Positions 6,641 through 12,070 of a stretch of DNA of 12,070 bases are shown piece after piece. The notes below the pieces were generated by a model. That model saw only the letters and a list, made by a program, of their open reading frames with translations, had not been told where the DNA came from and made no database searches. The first letter of the stretch is position 1. Every line of letters starts with the position of its first letter. Location of the stretch: positions 1 through 12,070 of the forward strand of contig URUX01000066.1 of assembly GCA_900551135.1 (NCBI GenBank), read 5' to 3'. The stretch comes from an uncultured Clostridium sp. (GTDB lineage Bacteria; Bacillota; Clostridia; Lachnospirales; Lachnospiraceae). The position numbers and the translations under genes are program-made.

Positions 6641-6685
6641 AAAGACCAGAGCGCTGGAAGATTTCTTTCCAGGTTCTGGTCTTTT
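6641..6685. terminator. Bidirectional terminator between convergent NlpC/P60 and methyltransferase genes
   Basis: The arms 6641-6659 and 6667-6684 (aaagaccaga... pairs ...tctggtcttt, with a small internal mismatch) form a long stem with a 7-nt loop. T-rich sequence follows on the plus side (CTTTTG), and on the minus strand the stem is followed by TTTATCTTTTC. It lies between the stop at 6626 and the minus-strand stop at 6708, so it can serve both genes. Confidence 0.85.
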
Positions 6686-6707
6686 GTATACGAGTGGTGA
6701 ATGGGAT

Positions 6708-7568
6708 TTATGCTTCCCAGCGTCCGGATGCGCCGCAGGGAAGTACCAGGCCGTTTTTGGCAACAGGAAGACCGACTTCTTCGGCTTTTACATTTCCGCC
6801 AAAAGAGGGGACGATTTCCGTTCCAATCATATAAGAAAGAACGGAAGGTGCCAGCCCGGTAGTGTAAGAGTTGATTAAAAAGAACAGGGGTTTTTCGGAT
6901 AAAAGCTGGGTGCAGAGTTTTACGAAGGGGTGGATGGCTTCTTCGATTTTCCAGATTTCCCCCTTGGGACCTCTTCCGTAAGACGGCGGGTCCATGATAA
7001 TGGCATCGTAATGGTTGCCTCTGCGAATTTCCCGTTCTACAAATTTTACACAGTCATCGACAATCCAGCGGATGGGAGCATTTTCCAGCCCGCTGGATTT
7101 GGCGTTTTCTTTGGCCCATCCAACCATGCCTTTGGAAGCGTCTACATGAGTGACGGCTGCTCCTGCTGCGGCTGCAGCCAGGGTTGCGCCTCCTGTGTAG
7201 GCAAAGAGGTTTAATACTTTAATAGGGCGTCCGGCATGACGGATTTTATCACCAAACCAGTCCCAGTTGGCAGCCTGTTCCGGAAACAGTCCGGTATGCT
7301 TAAAGCTAAACGGTTTTAAATTAAAGGTCAGGCTGTTGTAGGAAATACACCACTGCTGGGGAAGGTCAAAAAATTCCCACTCGCCGCCGCCTTTGCTGCT
7401 GCGGTGGTAGTGACCGTTGGGCCGTTTCCATCCTCTGTCTTTTTTGGGGGTGTCCCAGATGACCTGGGGATCGGGACGGATTAAAAGATAGTCTCCCCAG
7501 CGTTCTAATTTTTCTCCTTTGGAACAATCAATTACCTGATAGTCTTTCCAATTATCTGCAATCCACAT
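6708..7568 (-). CDS. Class I SAM-dependent methyltransferase, RlmI/RlmL-like rRNA methyltransferase family
   Basis: The 286-residue protein has an N-terminal region rich in Trp and basic residues (1-110), then a Rossmann methyltransferase domain. SAM motif I is V-L-N-L-F-A-Y-T-G-G-A-T-L at 118-130, motif II ends in H-V-D-A-S at 141-145, and the catalytic-loop motif is I-I-M-D-P-P-S-Y-G-R-G at 190-200. F-A-Y-T-G and D-P-P-S-(Y/F) are shared with the 23S rRNA cytosine/guanine methyltransferases RlmI and RlmK. No PUA domain is apparent, so the exact RNA target is unknown. I chose ATG 7568 because GAGG lies 11 nt upstream and the promoter (-10 at 7623-7628) falls inside the longer frame that could begin at 7652. 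Monocistronic. Confidence 0.88.
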   Translation of the reverse strand: MWIADNWKDYQVIDCSKGEKLERWGDYLLIRPDPQVIWDTPKKDRGWKRPNGHYHRSSKGGGEWEFFDLPQQWCISYNSLTFNLKPFSFKHTGLFPEQAANWDWFGDKIRHAGRPIKVLNLFAYTGGATLAAAAAGAAVTHVDASKGMVGWAKENAKSSGLENAPIRWIVDDCVKFVEREIRRGNHYDAIIMDPPSYGRGPKGEIWKIEEAIHPFVKLCTQLLSEKPLFFLINSYTTGLAPSVLSYMIGTEIVPSFGGNVKAEEVGLPVAKNGLVLPCGASGRWEA

Positions 7569-7622
7569 AACGTAAATATCCTCGTCTTTCTTATTTACAG
7601 TGCACTGAGTGCTGTGTTTTTT

Positions 7623-7652
7623 ATTATACCTAACAGCAATGGGAAACGTCAA
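7623..7652 (-). promoter_or_regulatory. Sigma-A-type promoter of the methyltransferase gene
   Basis: On the minus strand, TTGACG (7647-7652) and a perfect TATAAT (7623-7628) are separated by 18 bp. Transcription would start near 7616, giving a leader of about 48 nt. A perfect palindrome, CAGTGCACTG (7598-7607), lies inside that leader. Confidence 0.75.
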
Positions 7653-7707
7653 GCAGACGCTGGGGTTTTGGTTCAGGAATTGTAATAGAAATGAAAGATT
7701 ATAATGG

Positions 7708-7736
7708 TTGAATATTTAGAAAATTCTTGATACAAT
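7708..7736 (+). promoter_or_regulatory. Sigma-A-type promoter of the cell-wall-binding repeat protein gene
   Basis: TTGAAT (7708-7713) and TACAAT (7731-7736) are separated by exactly 17 bp. The expected start point near 7743 leaves about 55 nt before the TTG start codon at 7798. It also argues against the in-frame ATG at 7747, which would be nearly leaderless. Confidence 0.7.
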
Positions 7737-7797
7737 AAATGCAAATATGGCCGTGTGGAAAGACTTGATGTACGGAGATAGAGAAGGAGTGGTTGGA

Positions 7798-9189
7798 TTG
7801 AAGACGCGCAGGGGATTGATAATATTAGGGCTGGCAGCAGCGCTGACAGCTGGTGGTGCAGCAACCGTTTACGGAGCCGGCTGGCAGCAGACGTCAAATG
7901 GTGCATGGGAATATTACAGTGCTTCTGGAAACAGAGAGACTGATGTATGGCGTAAAGGAGCTGACGGCCTTTGGCGTTATGTAGACGGCGGCGGATATAT
8001 GGCGGTCAATGAATGGATAGACGATACTTATTATGTAGATGAAAACGGCATTATGGCTTCCGGAACCTGGAAACAGATGGAATCGGCTTCCAGTTATCAC
8101 AACGGAACGGTATGGTATTATTTTAATAATGATGGTAAACGGGTGGAAGAAACCTGGAAAAAAATTAATAACAAATGGTATTATTTTGATGAAGACGGAG
8201 TGATGCTGACTGGCTGGCTTCTGGACGACATGTATTATACAGATGCCAATGGAGCCATGGTGACGGGCTGGCAGAGACTGGCGCCTCCGGAAGACAGCTA
8301 TGACGAGGACAATTATTATGGAGAAGCCAAAAATGAGCCGGTAGAAAACCAGAACGAAGACGGAAAATACTGGTATTATTTTGGAACGAACGGAAAAAAA
8401 GTGGTTCCGGGTGATATGAATGGTTCGGATTACCAGGAGAAAAAGATTAACGGTGCATACTATTGCTTTGATGCGAACGGACAGATGCAGACTGGATGGT
8501 GCAATGTGAAGGGAGATTCTTCCATTGACAGCTATAAGTACTATGATGAAAAGGGACAGGCAGTGGTAAATACGTGGCTTTCCCTGGAAGCGCCAGAGGA
8601 GTTTGACGAGTATGGTGAAGTACAGTGGTATTATTTCTCCAGCAACGGTACTCCAAAGACCGGGCCAGAGTCCGGGCAGGCTGCGGCAAGGGATCTGGTT
8701 CGCATTAAGGGGCTGACCTTTTTATTTAATGACAAAGGAAATCCGGTATACGGACTGCAGAAGGTGGCTGCCAACAATGACAGTGACGACTATACCGCCT
8801 ACTATTTTGGCGTAGACAAGATGCATTGTGCGATGCTGACTGGAAAACAGGAGGTTGAAGAGGGAGACGGTTTTGTCTCAGAATATTTCTTCCTGGATTC
8901 CGGAAAAGGTTATACCGGAGTGAGAGATGGAAAGCTGTACTATATGGGTAAACTCCAGATGGCTGACAGCGGAATGAAGTATATGCCGATTACCCTTACG
9001 ACCGGAAGCAGCAGTAAGAATTATCTGGTGAATTCCAATGGCCGTACAGTAAAGAACACGACAGTACGAGACGCTGAGGGAACCAAGTACAAGACTGGAA
9101 GCAACGGCATCATTTTAAAAGTTAACGATGAAGACGTTGGAGGAGAAACCTTTAACAGTCCGGTTGAACCTGTCTGGTGGGGACAATAA
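7798..9189 (+). CDS. Secreted cell-wall-binding repeat protein (choline/glucan-binding-like repeats)
   Basis: The start is TTG 7798, preceded by AAGGAG (7784-7789) with 8-nt spacing. It gives M-K-T-R-R-G, a hydrophobic core and a cleavage site at V-Y-G-A (residues ~1-27), which is a textbook signal peptide. An in-frame ATG at 7747 would bury this signal. The mature protein consists of aromatic repeats of the CW_binding type, for example W-Y-Y-F-D-E-D-G-V-M-L-T-G-W (127-140), Y-Y-T-D-A-N-G-A-M-V-T-G-W (146-158) and Y-Y-C-F-D-A-N-G-Q-M-Q-T-G-W (221-234). Around ten imperfect copies with acidic insertions extend to ~residue 440. No catalytic domain is present in its 463 residues. Such repeats bind choline-teichoic acid or glucans in relatives; the ligand here is unknown. 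Anchorage is probably non-covalent, since no LPXTG motif is seen. Monocistronic. Confidence 0.88.
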   Translation: MKTRRGLIILGLAAALTAGGAATVYGAGWQQTSNGAWEYYSASGNRETDVWRKGADGLWRYVDGGGYMAVNEWIDDTYYVDENGIMASGTWKQMESASSYHNGTVWYYFNNDGKRVEETWKKINNKWYYFDEDGVMLTGWLLDDMYYTDANGAMVTGWQRLAPPEDSYDEDNYYGEAKNEPVENQNEDGKYWYYFGTNGKKVVPGDMNGSDYQEKKINGAYYCFDANGQMQTGWCNVKGDSSIDSYKYYDEKGQAVVNTWLSLEAPEEFDEYGEVQWYYFSSNGTPKTGPESGQAAARDLVRIKGLTFLFNDKGNPVYGLQKVAANNDSDDYTAYYFGVDKMHCAMLTGKQEVEEGDGFVSEYFFLDSGKGYTGVRDGKLYYMGKLQMADSGMKYMPITLTTGSSSKNYLVNSNGRTVKNTTVRDAEGTKYKTGSNGIILKVNDEDVGGETFNSPVEPVWWGQ

Positions 9190-9210
9190 AGGTAACAGTT
9201 CAGCCATGCG

Positions 9211-9322
9211 GAGATTCAGACAGAAAAAAGCGTTGAAAGCTTGCTTTCATAAGAAATTTCCTGTCTGAATCTTCATAGGGCGGACGCCCGATGCTTCTTG
9301 TCCGCTGTAAGCGGGCAAGAAG
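9211..9322. repeat. Multi-hairpin intergenic repeat element (probable dispersed repeat)
   Basis: Three structures sit in a row after the wall-binding gene. AGATTCAGACAG (9212-9223) pairs perfectly with CTGTCTGAATCT (9261-9272) and encloses a smaller hairpin, GAAAG/CTTTC (9235-9239, 9244-9248). A short GC hairpin, GGGC/GCCC, lies at 9278-9289. CTTCTTGTCCGC (9294-9305) pairs with GCGGGCAAGAAG (9311-9322), one wobble, 5-nt loop. None is followed by a clear T-tract. The compact, modular layout resembles the interspersed hairpin repeats found between genes in Lachnospiraceae, but whether it occurs elsewhere in this genome cannot be seen here. A small antisense frame across it is probably spurious. 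Confidence 0.6.
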
Positions 9323-9361
9323 ATACATGACGGAACTATTATCAATAAAGAAAATGCTTAC

Positions 9362-9410
9362 AAACCGCAGACCTGTGGATGCTTGCAAAAGCTGTGGGTC
9401 TGCGGTTTCT
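9362..9410. terminator. Strong stem-loop between the wall-binding gene and kdgT, probable terminator
   Basis: AAACCGCAGACC (9362-9373) pairs perfectly with GGTCTGCGGTTT (9397-9408). A 23-nt loop contains a further small hairpin (GCTT/AAGC, 9381-9392). The plus-strand tail is only TTTCT, so termination may be modest. It lies 170 bp after the stop at 9189, beyond the multi-hairpin element, and may be part of the same repeat. Confidence 0.6.
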
Positions 9411-9493
9411 CTGTGCGCTTGCATCACACATCCCTAACAGATAAATGGTTATTCGGTGGTATTATTTATAAATAGGAAAGGATGGAGAAAAAT

Positions 9494-10462
9494 ATGGAAA
9501 TGGGAAAGACAGACGGCGGAAGAGTTCCAATTTTAAACTGGATTAAGAAGGTGCCTGGCGGGCTGCTTTTGGTGCCGATGCTGATAGTGGCTGTAATCAA
9601 TACGTTTTGTCCCGGTCTGGTAAAGATAGGAGGGGCTACGGAATTTTTATTTACCAACACCTGTACTATGTATGTAGTAGGGCTGATGCTGTTTTTTTCC
9701 GGAACCCAGTGCATGGTATCACAGGTGAAAGAAATGGTGAAGATAGGAGGCCTGCTGTGTATCATAAAGATAGGGATTATGGCTGCAGGCTGTGTGATTG
9801 TTCAGAGGATGTTTGGACTGGATGGTTTTTGGGGAATTTCCCTGGTGACGTTTGTAGCGGTACTTGCCAGCACCAATCCGGGTCTTTATATGGCTCTGAC
9901 TTCTGAAAATCCCACAGCGCTCAGCGTATTCAGCTTGTTAAATCTTCTGGTAATGCCGGCGATTCCGGTTATGGCTCTCAATCTGGCTTCTGGATACGCC
10001 ATGGATTGGAACAGCGTTCTTTCTATATTAATACCATTTCTTATCGGGATGGTACTGGGAAATCTGGATGATGAGATTCGGAAGATGTTTCAAAATGGCT
10101 GTACCATGGTTCTTCCTTTTATGGGATTTTGTCTGGGAGGAAGTATAAACCTGATTGCTGCTGTAAAAGCGGGGCTGGGCGGTCTGCTGTGTGCGGTTTT
10201 GTTTTATATTTTAACCTGGATTCCACTGTACTGGGCAGAAAAGAAACTGTTAAAACGGGAAGGTCTGGTGGCAACGGCCATGAGTTCCATTGCAAGCTTT
10301 ACAGCGACTGTTCCTGGAATTGCGGCAGCAGCCAATCCGGTATTTGAACCATATGTTGAGACGGCAGTAGCCCAGATTGCCCTGGCGTCCCTGATTACCT
10401 GCCTGATTACTCCTGTACTGGTTAGAAAGGTTGAAGGAGAAGCAGGAGAAAAGACTGCATAG
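9494..10462 (+). CDS. kdgT: 2-keto-3-deoxygluconate permease (KdgT family)
   Basis: The 322-residue hydrophobic protein starts with I-K-K-V-P-G-G-L-L-L-V-P-M-L and contains I-N-T-F-C-P-G-L-V-K-I-G-G, both characteristic of KdgT permeases. About ten transmembrane segments are visible through L-A-S-L-I-T-C-L-I-T-P-V-L-V near the C-terminus. Known members import 2-keto-3-deoxygluconate, an intermediate of pectin and uronate breakdown, by cation symport. ATG 9494 has GGAG (9484-9487) 6 nt upstream. The in-frame ATG 9482 would add only four residues and cannot be excluded. Upstream, TATTAT (9460-9465) may be a -10 box without a good -35. A terminator follows, and a degraded GH28 gene lies downstream, consistent with a pectin-related role. 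No frameshift or deletion is seen, so it appears functional. Confidence 0.9.
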   Translation: MEMGKTDGGRVPILNWIKKVPGGLLLVPMLIVAVINTFCPGLVKIGGATEFLFTNTCTMYVVGLMLFFSGTQCMVSQVKEMVKIGGLLCIIKIGIMAAGCVIVQRMFGLDGFWGISLVTFVAVLASTNPGLYMALTSENPTALSVFSLLNLLVMPAIPVMALNLASGYAMDWNSVLSILIPFLIGMVLGNLDDEIRKMFQNGCTMVLPFMGFCLGGSINLIAAVKAGLGGLLCAVLFYILTWIPLYWAEKKLLKREGLVATAMSSIASFTATVPGIAAAANPVFEPYVETAVAQIALASLITCLITPVLVRKVEGEAGEKTA

Positions 10463-10472
10463 AAAAAAGAAG

Positions 10473-10538
10473 AAATACGAATCTCCCGAAGAGGATCAGA
10501 CATGAAAGGTACTGATTTCTGCGGGAGATTTGTATTTT
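10473..10538 (+). terminator. Rho-independent terminator after kdgT
   Basis: The arms 10473-10488 and 10522-10537 (aatacgaatctcccg against cgggagatttgtatt, one G-T wobble) form a stem of about 15 bp. The loop contains a second small pairing (ATCAG with CTGAT). The distal arm ends in TATTTT. It begins 10 bp after the kdgT stop. Confidence 0.85.
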
Positions 10539-10715
10539 AAGAGTGAGGGTCTGAAAAGTGATATTAACGGATAATTCCATTTATAGAATCTGCAGACTTA
10601 TATGAAACAATAAAACAAGTGTCCCCATTCTCAAAAACAATATTCGGTTCACTTTAGCTTAAAAATATGTATGATTATATTTAGAAACGGGAAAGGAAAT
10701 TGTTATTACGAATAG
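10539..10715. other. Gene-free AT-rich spacer between kdgT terminator and esterase remnant
   Basis: No convincing frame, repeat or RNA structure is visible. AT-rich stretches around 10660-10681 could hold -10-like hexamers, but no paired -35 stands out. The in-frame stop at 10713-10715 marks where the downstream esterase homology is cut off, so this spacer probably contains a deletion junction. Confidence 0.4.
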
Positions 10716-10805
10716 AAAGAAGAAATTCAGGCGTCCTATCTGGAAAACGCAGGAAACCACGACTGGTTTTTCTGGGGCGGGTACCTGGAGGATGCGATTT
10801 TGTGA
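10716..10805 (+). pseudogene. C-terminal stub of a putative esterase (esterase D / feruloyl-esterase-like)
   Basis: A 29-codon tail ends at TGA 10803-10805 and contains E-N-A-G-N-H-D-W-F-F-W-G-G-Y-L-E-D-A. The G-x-H-x-W-x-x-W-x-x-x-L pattern is the C-terminal catalytic-His region of alpha/beta-hydrolases of the putative-esterase family (esterase D, acetyl/feruloyl esterases). An in-frame TAG directly upstream (10713-10715) and the lack of any N-terminal part show that the rest of the gene is gone. The stub ends 22 bp before the GH28 start, so the two were probably once an operon, possibly for removing acetyl groups from pectin. The call rests on a short motif. Confidence 0.5.
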
Positions 10806-10827
10806 CTTTTGAAAGGGGAGGCATAAC

Positions 10828-11892
10828 ATGAACCGGATTGGAACTATTCATACGATTGTAACATCGGATTCTATCACTCTGTACTGGGATAAGAGGGTTT
10901 CAGAGCGTGCGGAATATAAGGTTTACTTAAATGGGGAACTTCACGGAAGTACAAATACAACCCATTATGAACTGGAAGGGCTGGAAGCTGAAACAGCTTT
11001 CCAGATATATATTGTAAAGCAGGATGAAAATGGACAGAAAGCAGCCGAAGAAGAACTGTGCATAAGCACTGGAAAACAAAAACGTCGCCGTGATATTAAA
11101 GCTGCACCGTATTATGCCATAGGCGATGGAAAGACCATGAATACAAGAGCCATACAGAGGGCGATTGATGACTGTCAGGCAGACGAGGCAGTTTACGTAC
11201 CGGACGGAGTGTTTTTGACAGGAGCACTGCGGCTTCACAGCAATATGGAATTGTATCTGGAGGAAGGCGGGATTCTTCAGGGAACAGATACAGTGGAAGA
11301 CTATCTTCCGCGCATCCCCAGCAGATTCGAAGGAATTGAGACAGAGTGCTACAGCAGTCTTCTGAATCTGGGAAATCTGGACCATGACGGAGAATTTGAC
11401 TGCAGCCATGTGGTAATTCGGGGAAAGGGTACGATTGCCAGTGGAGGAAGAATACTGGCAGAGAGGATGATTGAGTCGGAACGAGAACGGCTGAAGGACT
11501 ATCTGGATTCCCTGGGAGACAAGATTCGTGAATGCGAAAAAACGGAGACGATTCGATAGCCATTAAGTCGGGAAAAAATCCAGAAGGCAGCCAGAATCCA
11601 GTTTCACGCAGTAGGCTGCAATGACGATGGAATCGCTGCTCCTTATCCTCCGGTCTTTGAAAACTGCAGATTTGATCATGTAAATGTGTGGGGAGAGTAT
11701 CTGGATGATGAAAGAGAGTGGAGATGGTGCGAGGCGCTGGAATTGTGCGGCTTCGATGAGCCGGGCTATCAACTTAAAAATATTGTATTTTCAAATCTCC
11801 GGCTGGGAAGGCCTGGAAACAGGAAGAAGCAGACAATCTCTCTGGAATTATGTGAGAATATTACGTTTTGTAATCTGAGTAATGCAAAATAG
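10828..11892 (+). pseudogene. GH28 (polygalacturonase-family) gene broken by two internal deletions
   Basis: GGGGAGG lies 6 nt before ATG 10828. Part 1 (residues 1-242) has a fibronectin-III-like N-terminal domain (~5-85) and the first coils of the GH28 beta-helix (G-D-G-K-T-M-N-T-R-A-I-Q at 99-110, P-D-G-V-F-L-T-G-A-L at 125-134, I-R-G-K-G-T-I near 197-203). It stops at TAG 11557-11559. A second frame reads G-D-D-S-I-A-I-K-S-G-K-N-P-E-G from 11544. A third frame, the same as part 1, gives I-Q-F-H-A-V-G-C-N-D-D-G from ~11596 and the family C-terminus to TAG 11890-11892. Residues between these blocks are missing, including the NTDG-like and G-H-G catalytic motifs, and the G-D-D motif is out of frame. 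The intact family length is about 500 residues. No active enzyme is possible. Confidence 0.85.
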
Positions 11893-11894
11893 AA

Positions 11895-11924
11895 AAATGG
11901 AACAGCTGTAAATGGAACGGCTGA
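11895..11924. repeat. Tandem pair of a 15-bp unit
   Basis: AAATGGAACAGCTGT (11895-11909) is followed directly by AAATGGAACGGCTGA (11910-11924), 13 of 15 positions identical. It starts three bases after the GH28 stop. Function unknown; a slippage duplication is the simplest explanation. Confidence 0.7.
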
Positions 11925-11929
11925 AAATT

Positions 11930-11941
11930 TTTGTATACAAA
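11930..11941. promoter_or_regulatory. Palindrome resembling a GntR-type operator
   Basis: TTTGTATACAAA is a perfect 12-bp palindrome in AT-rich DNA, 14 bp upstream of the -35 box at 11956. The TTGTATACAA core resembles operators of GntR/FadR-subfamily regulators (TNGTNNNACNA type). Such regulators often control uronate genes, but no regulator gene is visible here. Confidence 0.35.
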
Positions 11942-11955
11942 TTTTAAAAAAGTGC

Positions 11956-11984
11956 TTGCATTTTGGAAGAATCTGTGTTATCCT
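11956..11984 (+). promoter_or_regulatory. Sigma-A-type promoter at the right edge
   Basis: TTGCAT (11956-11961) and TATCCT (11979-11984) are separated by 17 bp, with TGTGT just before the -10. Transcription would begin near 11990 and run off the right edge. Confidence 0.6.
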
Positions 11985-11989
11985 GAAAA

Positions 11990-12070
11990 AGCTGTGGCAT
12001 GATAGCTGTGAAGCGCGAGGTTGCTGCCCAATATGAGGCGGGTTTTCCGTGGAGCGAATGTCAAGTTAGG
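11990..12070 (+). other. Start of a transcription unit: structured leader or partial short ORF
   Basis: The 80 nt after the promoter contain AGCTGTG twice (11990-11996 and 12004-12010) and G-rich segments able to pair with C-rich ones (GCTGCCC with GGCGGGT), as in 5' leaders of ribosomal-protein operons. A frame starting at ATG 11999 is also open to the edge (begins M-I-A-V-K-R-E-V-A-A-Q-Y-E-A-G), but it has no ribosome binding site and would start only ~9 nt after the expected transcription start. I favour a leader RNA; the downstream gene is outside the window. Confidence 0.35.

Noticed and set aside
6627..7214. Plus-strand frames of 83 and 94 codons after the NlpC/P60 gene
   Set aside because: They overlap the terminator and the antisense of the methyltransferase gene, with no domain or ribosome binding site.
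7569..7652. Longer start at 7652 for the methyltransferase
   Set aside because: The TTGACG/TATAAT promoter lies inside this extension, so it cannot be translated from that transcript.
7747..7797. N-terminal extension of the wall-binding protein from ATG 7747
   Set aside because: The promoter places transcription start near 7743, and the extension would bury the signal peptide; TTG 7798 has an AAGGAG site at ideal spacing.
9200..9427. Minus-strand 75-codon frame across the multi-hairpin region
   Set aside because: Its sequence is dictated by the inverted repeats and terminator stem, with no recognised domain; small spurious frames of this kind are typical of structured repeats.
11895..11924. 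Possible start of a CRISPR or other repeat array
   Set aside because: There are only two directly abutting units without spacers, consistent with a simple tandem duplication.

Overview
The window looks like a chromosomal segment of a Lachnospiraceae-type gut Firmicute (inference). The grounds are moderate GC content, strong AGGAGG-type ribosome binding sites, and the gene set: DegV, a MerR regulator, an AgrA-type response regulator, a CATC-type thioredoxin reductase, an SH3b plus NlpC/P60 wall hydrolase, a cell-wall-binding repeat protein and a KdgT-type permease. No rRNA or tRNA gene and no CRISPR array is visible.

Layout. Positions 1-155 hold the 3' end of a mutarotase-like gene, followed by a terminator. 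Positions 286-1500 are a patchwork of broken genes: the first ~51 codons of a LytTR-type response regulator, then the C-terminal third to half of an IS1182-family transposase, then the C-terminal ~100 residues of a sialate-O-acetylesterase-like (SGNH/SASA) hydrolase. Positions 1604-3421 hold two intact single-gene units: a DegV fatty-acid-binding protein, and a MerR regulator with two C-terminal membrane segments and a promoter with a MerR-type 19-bp spacer. An SDR oxidoreductase (minus strand) converges on the MerR gene. It is transcribed divergently from trxB, which forms a likely two-gene operon with an exported SH3b/NlpC-P60 hydrolase. A bidirectional terminator separates this operon from a minus-strand rRNA-methyltransferase-like gene. 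A secreted cell-wall-binding repeat protein with a TTG start follows.

The right third starts with a 290-bp gene-free stretch of nested hairpins (probable dispersed repeat plus terminator). Next come an intact 2-keto-3-deoxygluconate permease (kdgT) and its terminator, the last ~30 codons of a putative esterase, and a GH28 polygalacturonase-family gene destroyed by two internal deletions, each with a frame change. The window closes with a short tandem repeat, a GntR-like palindrome and a good promoter reading into an unfinished transcription unit.

How it fits together. Housekeeping and envelope genes (trxB, NlpC/P60, wall-binding protein, DegV, methyltransferase) are intact. The broken genes are mostly carbohydrate-related (acetylesterase, esterase, GH28) or mobile/regulatory (IS1182, response regulator). 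kdgT next to a dead GH28 and an esterase stub suggests a former pectin or oligogalacturonide locus of which only the permease survives. I see no clear new defence or mobile system. The most notable points are the membrane-anchored MerR regulator, the precise deletion scars in GH28, the multi-hairpin repeat, and the density of decayed genes.
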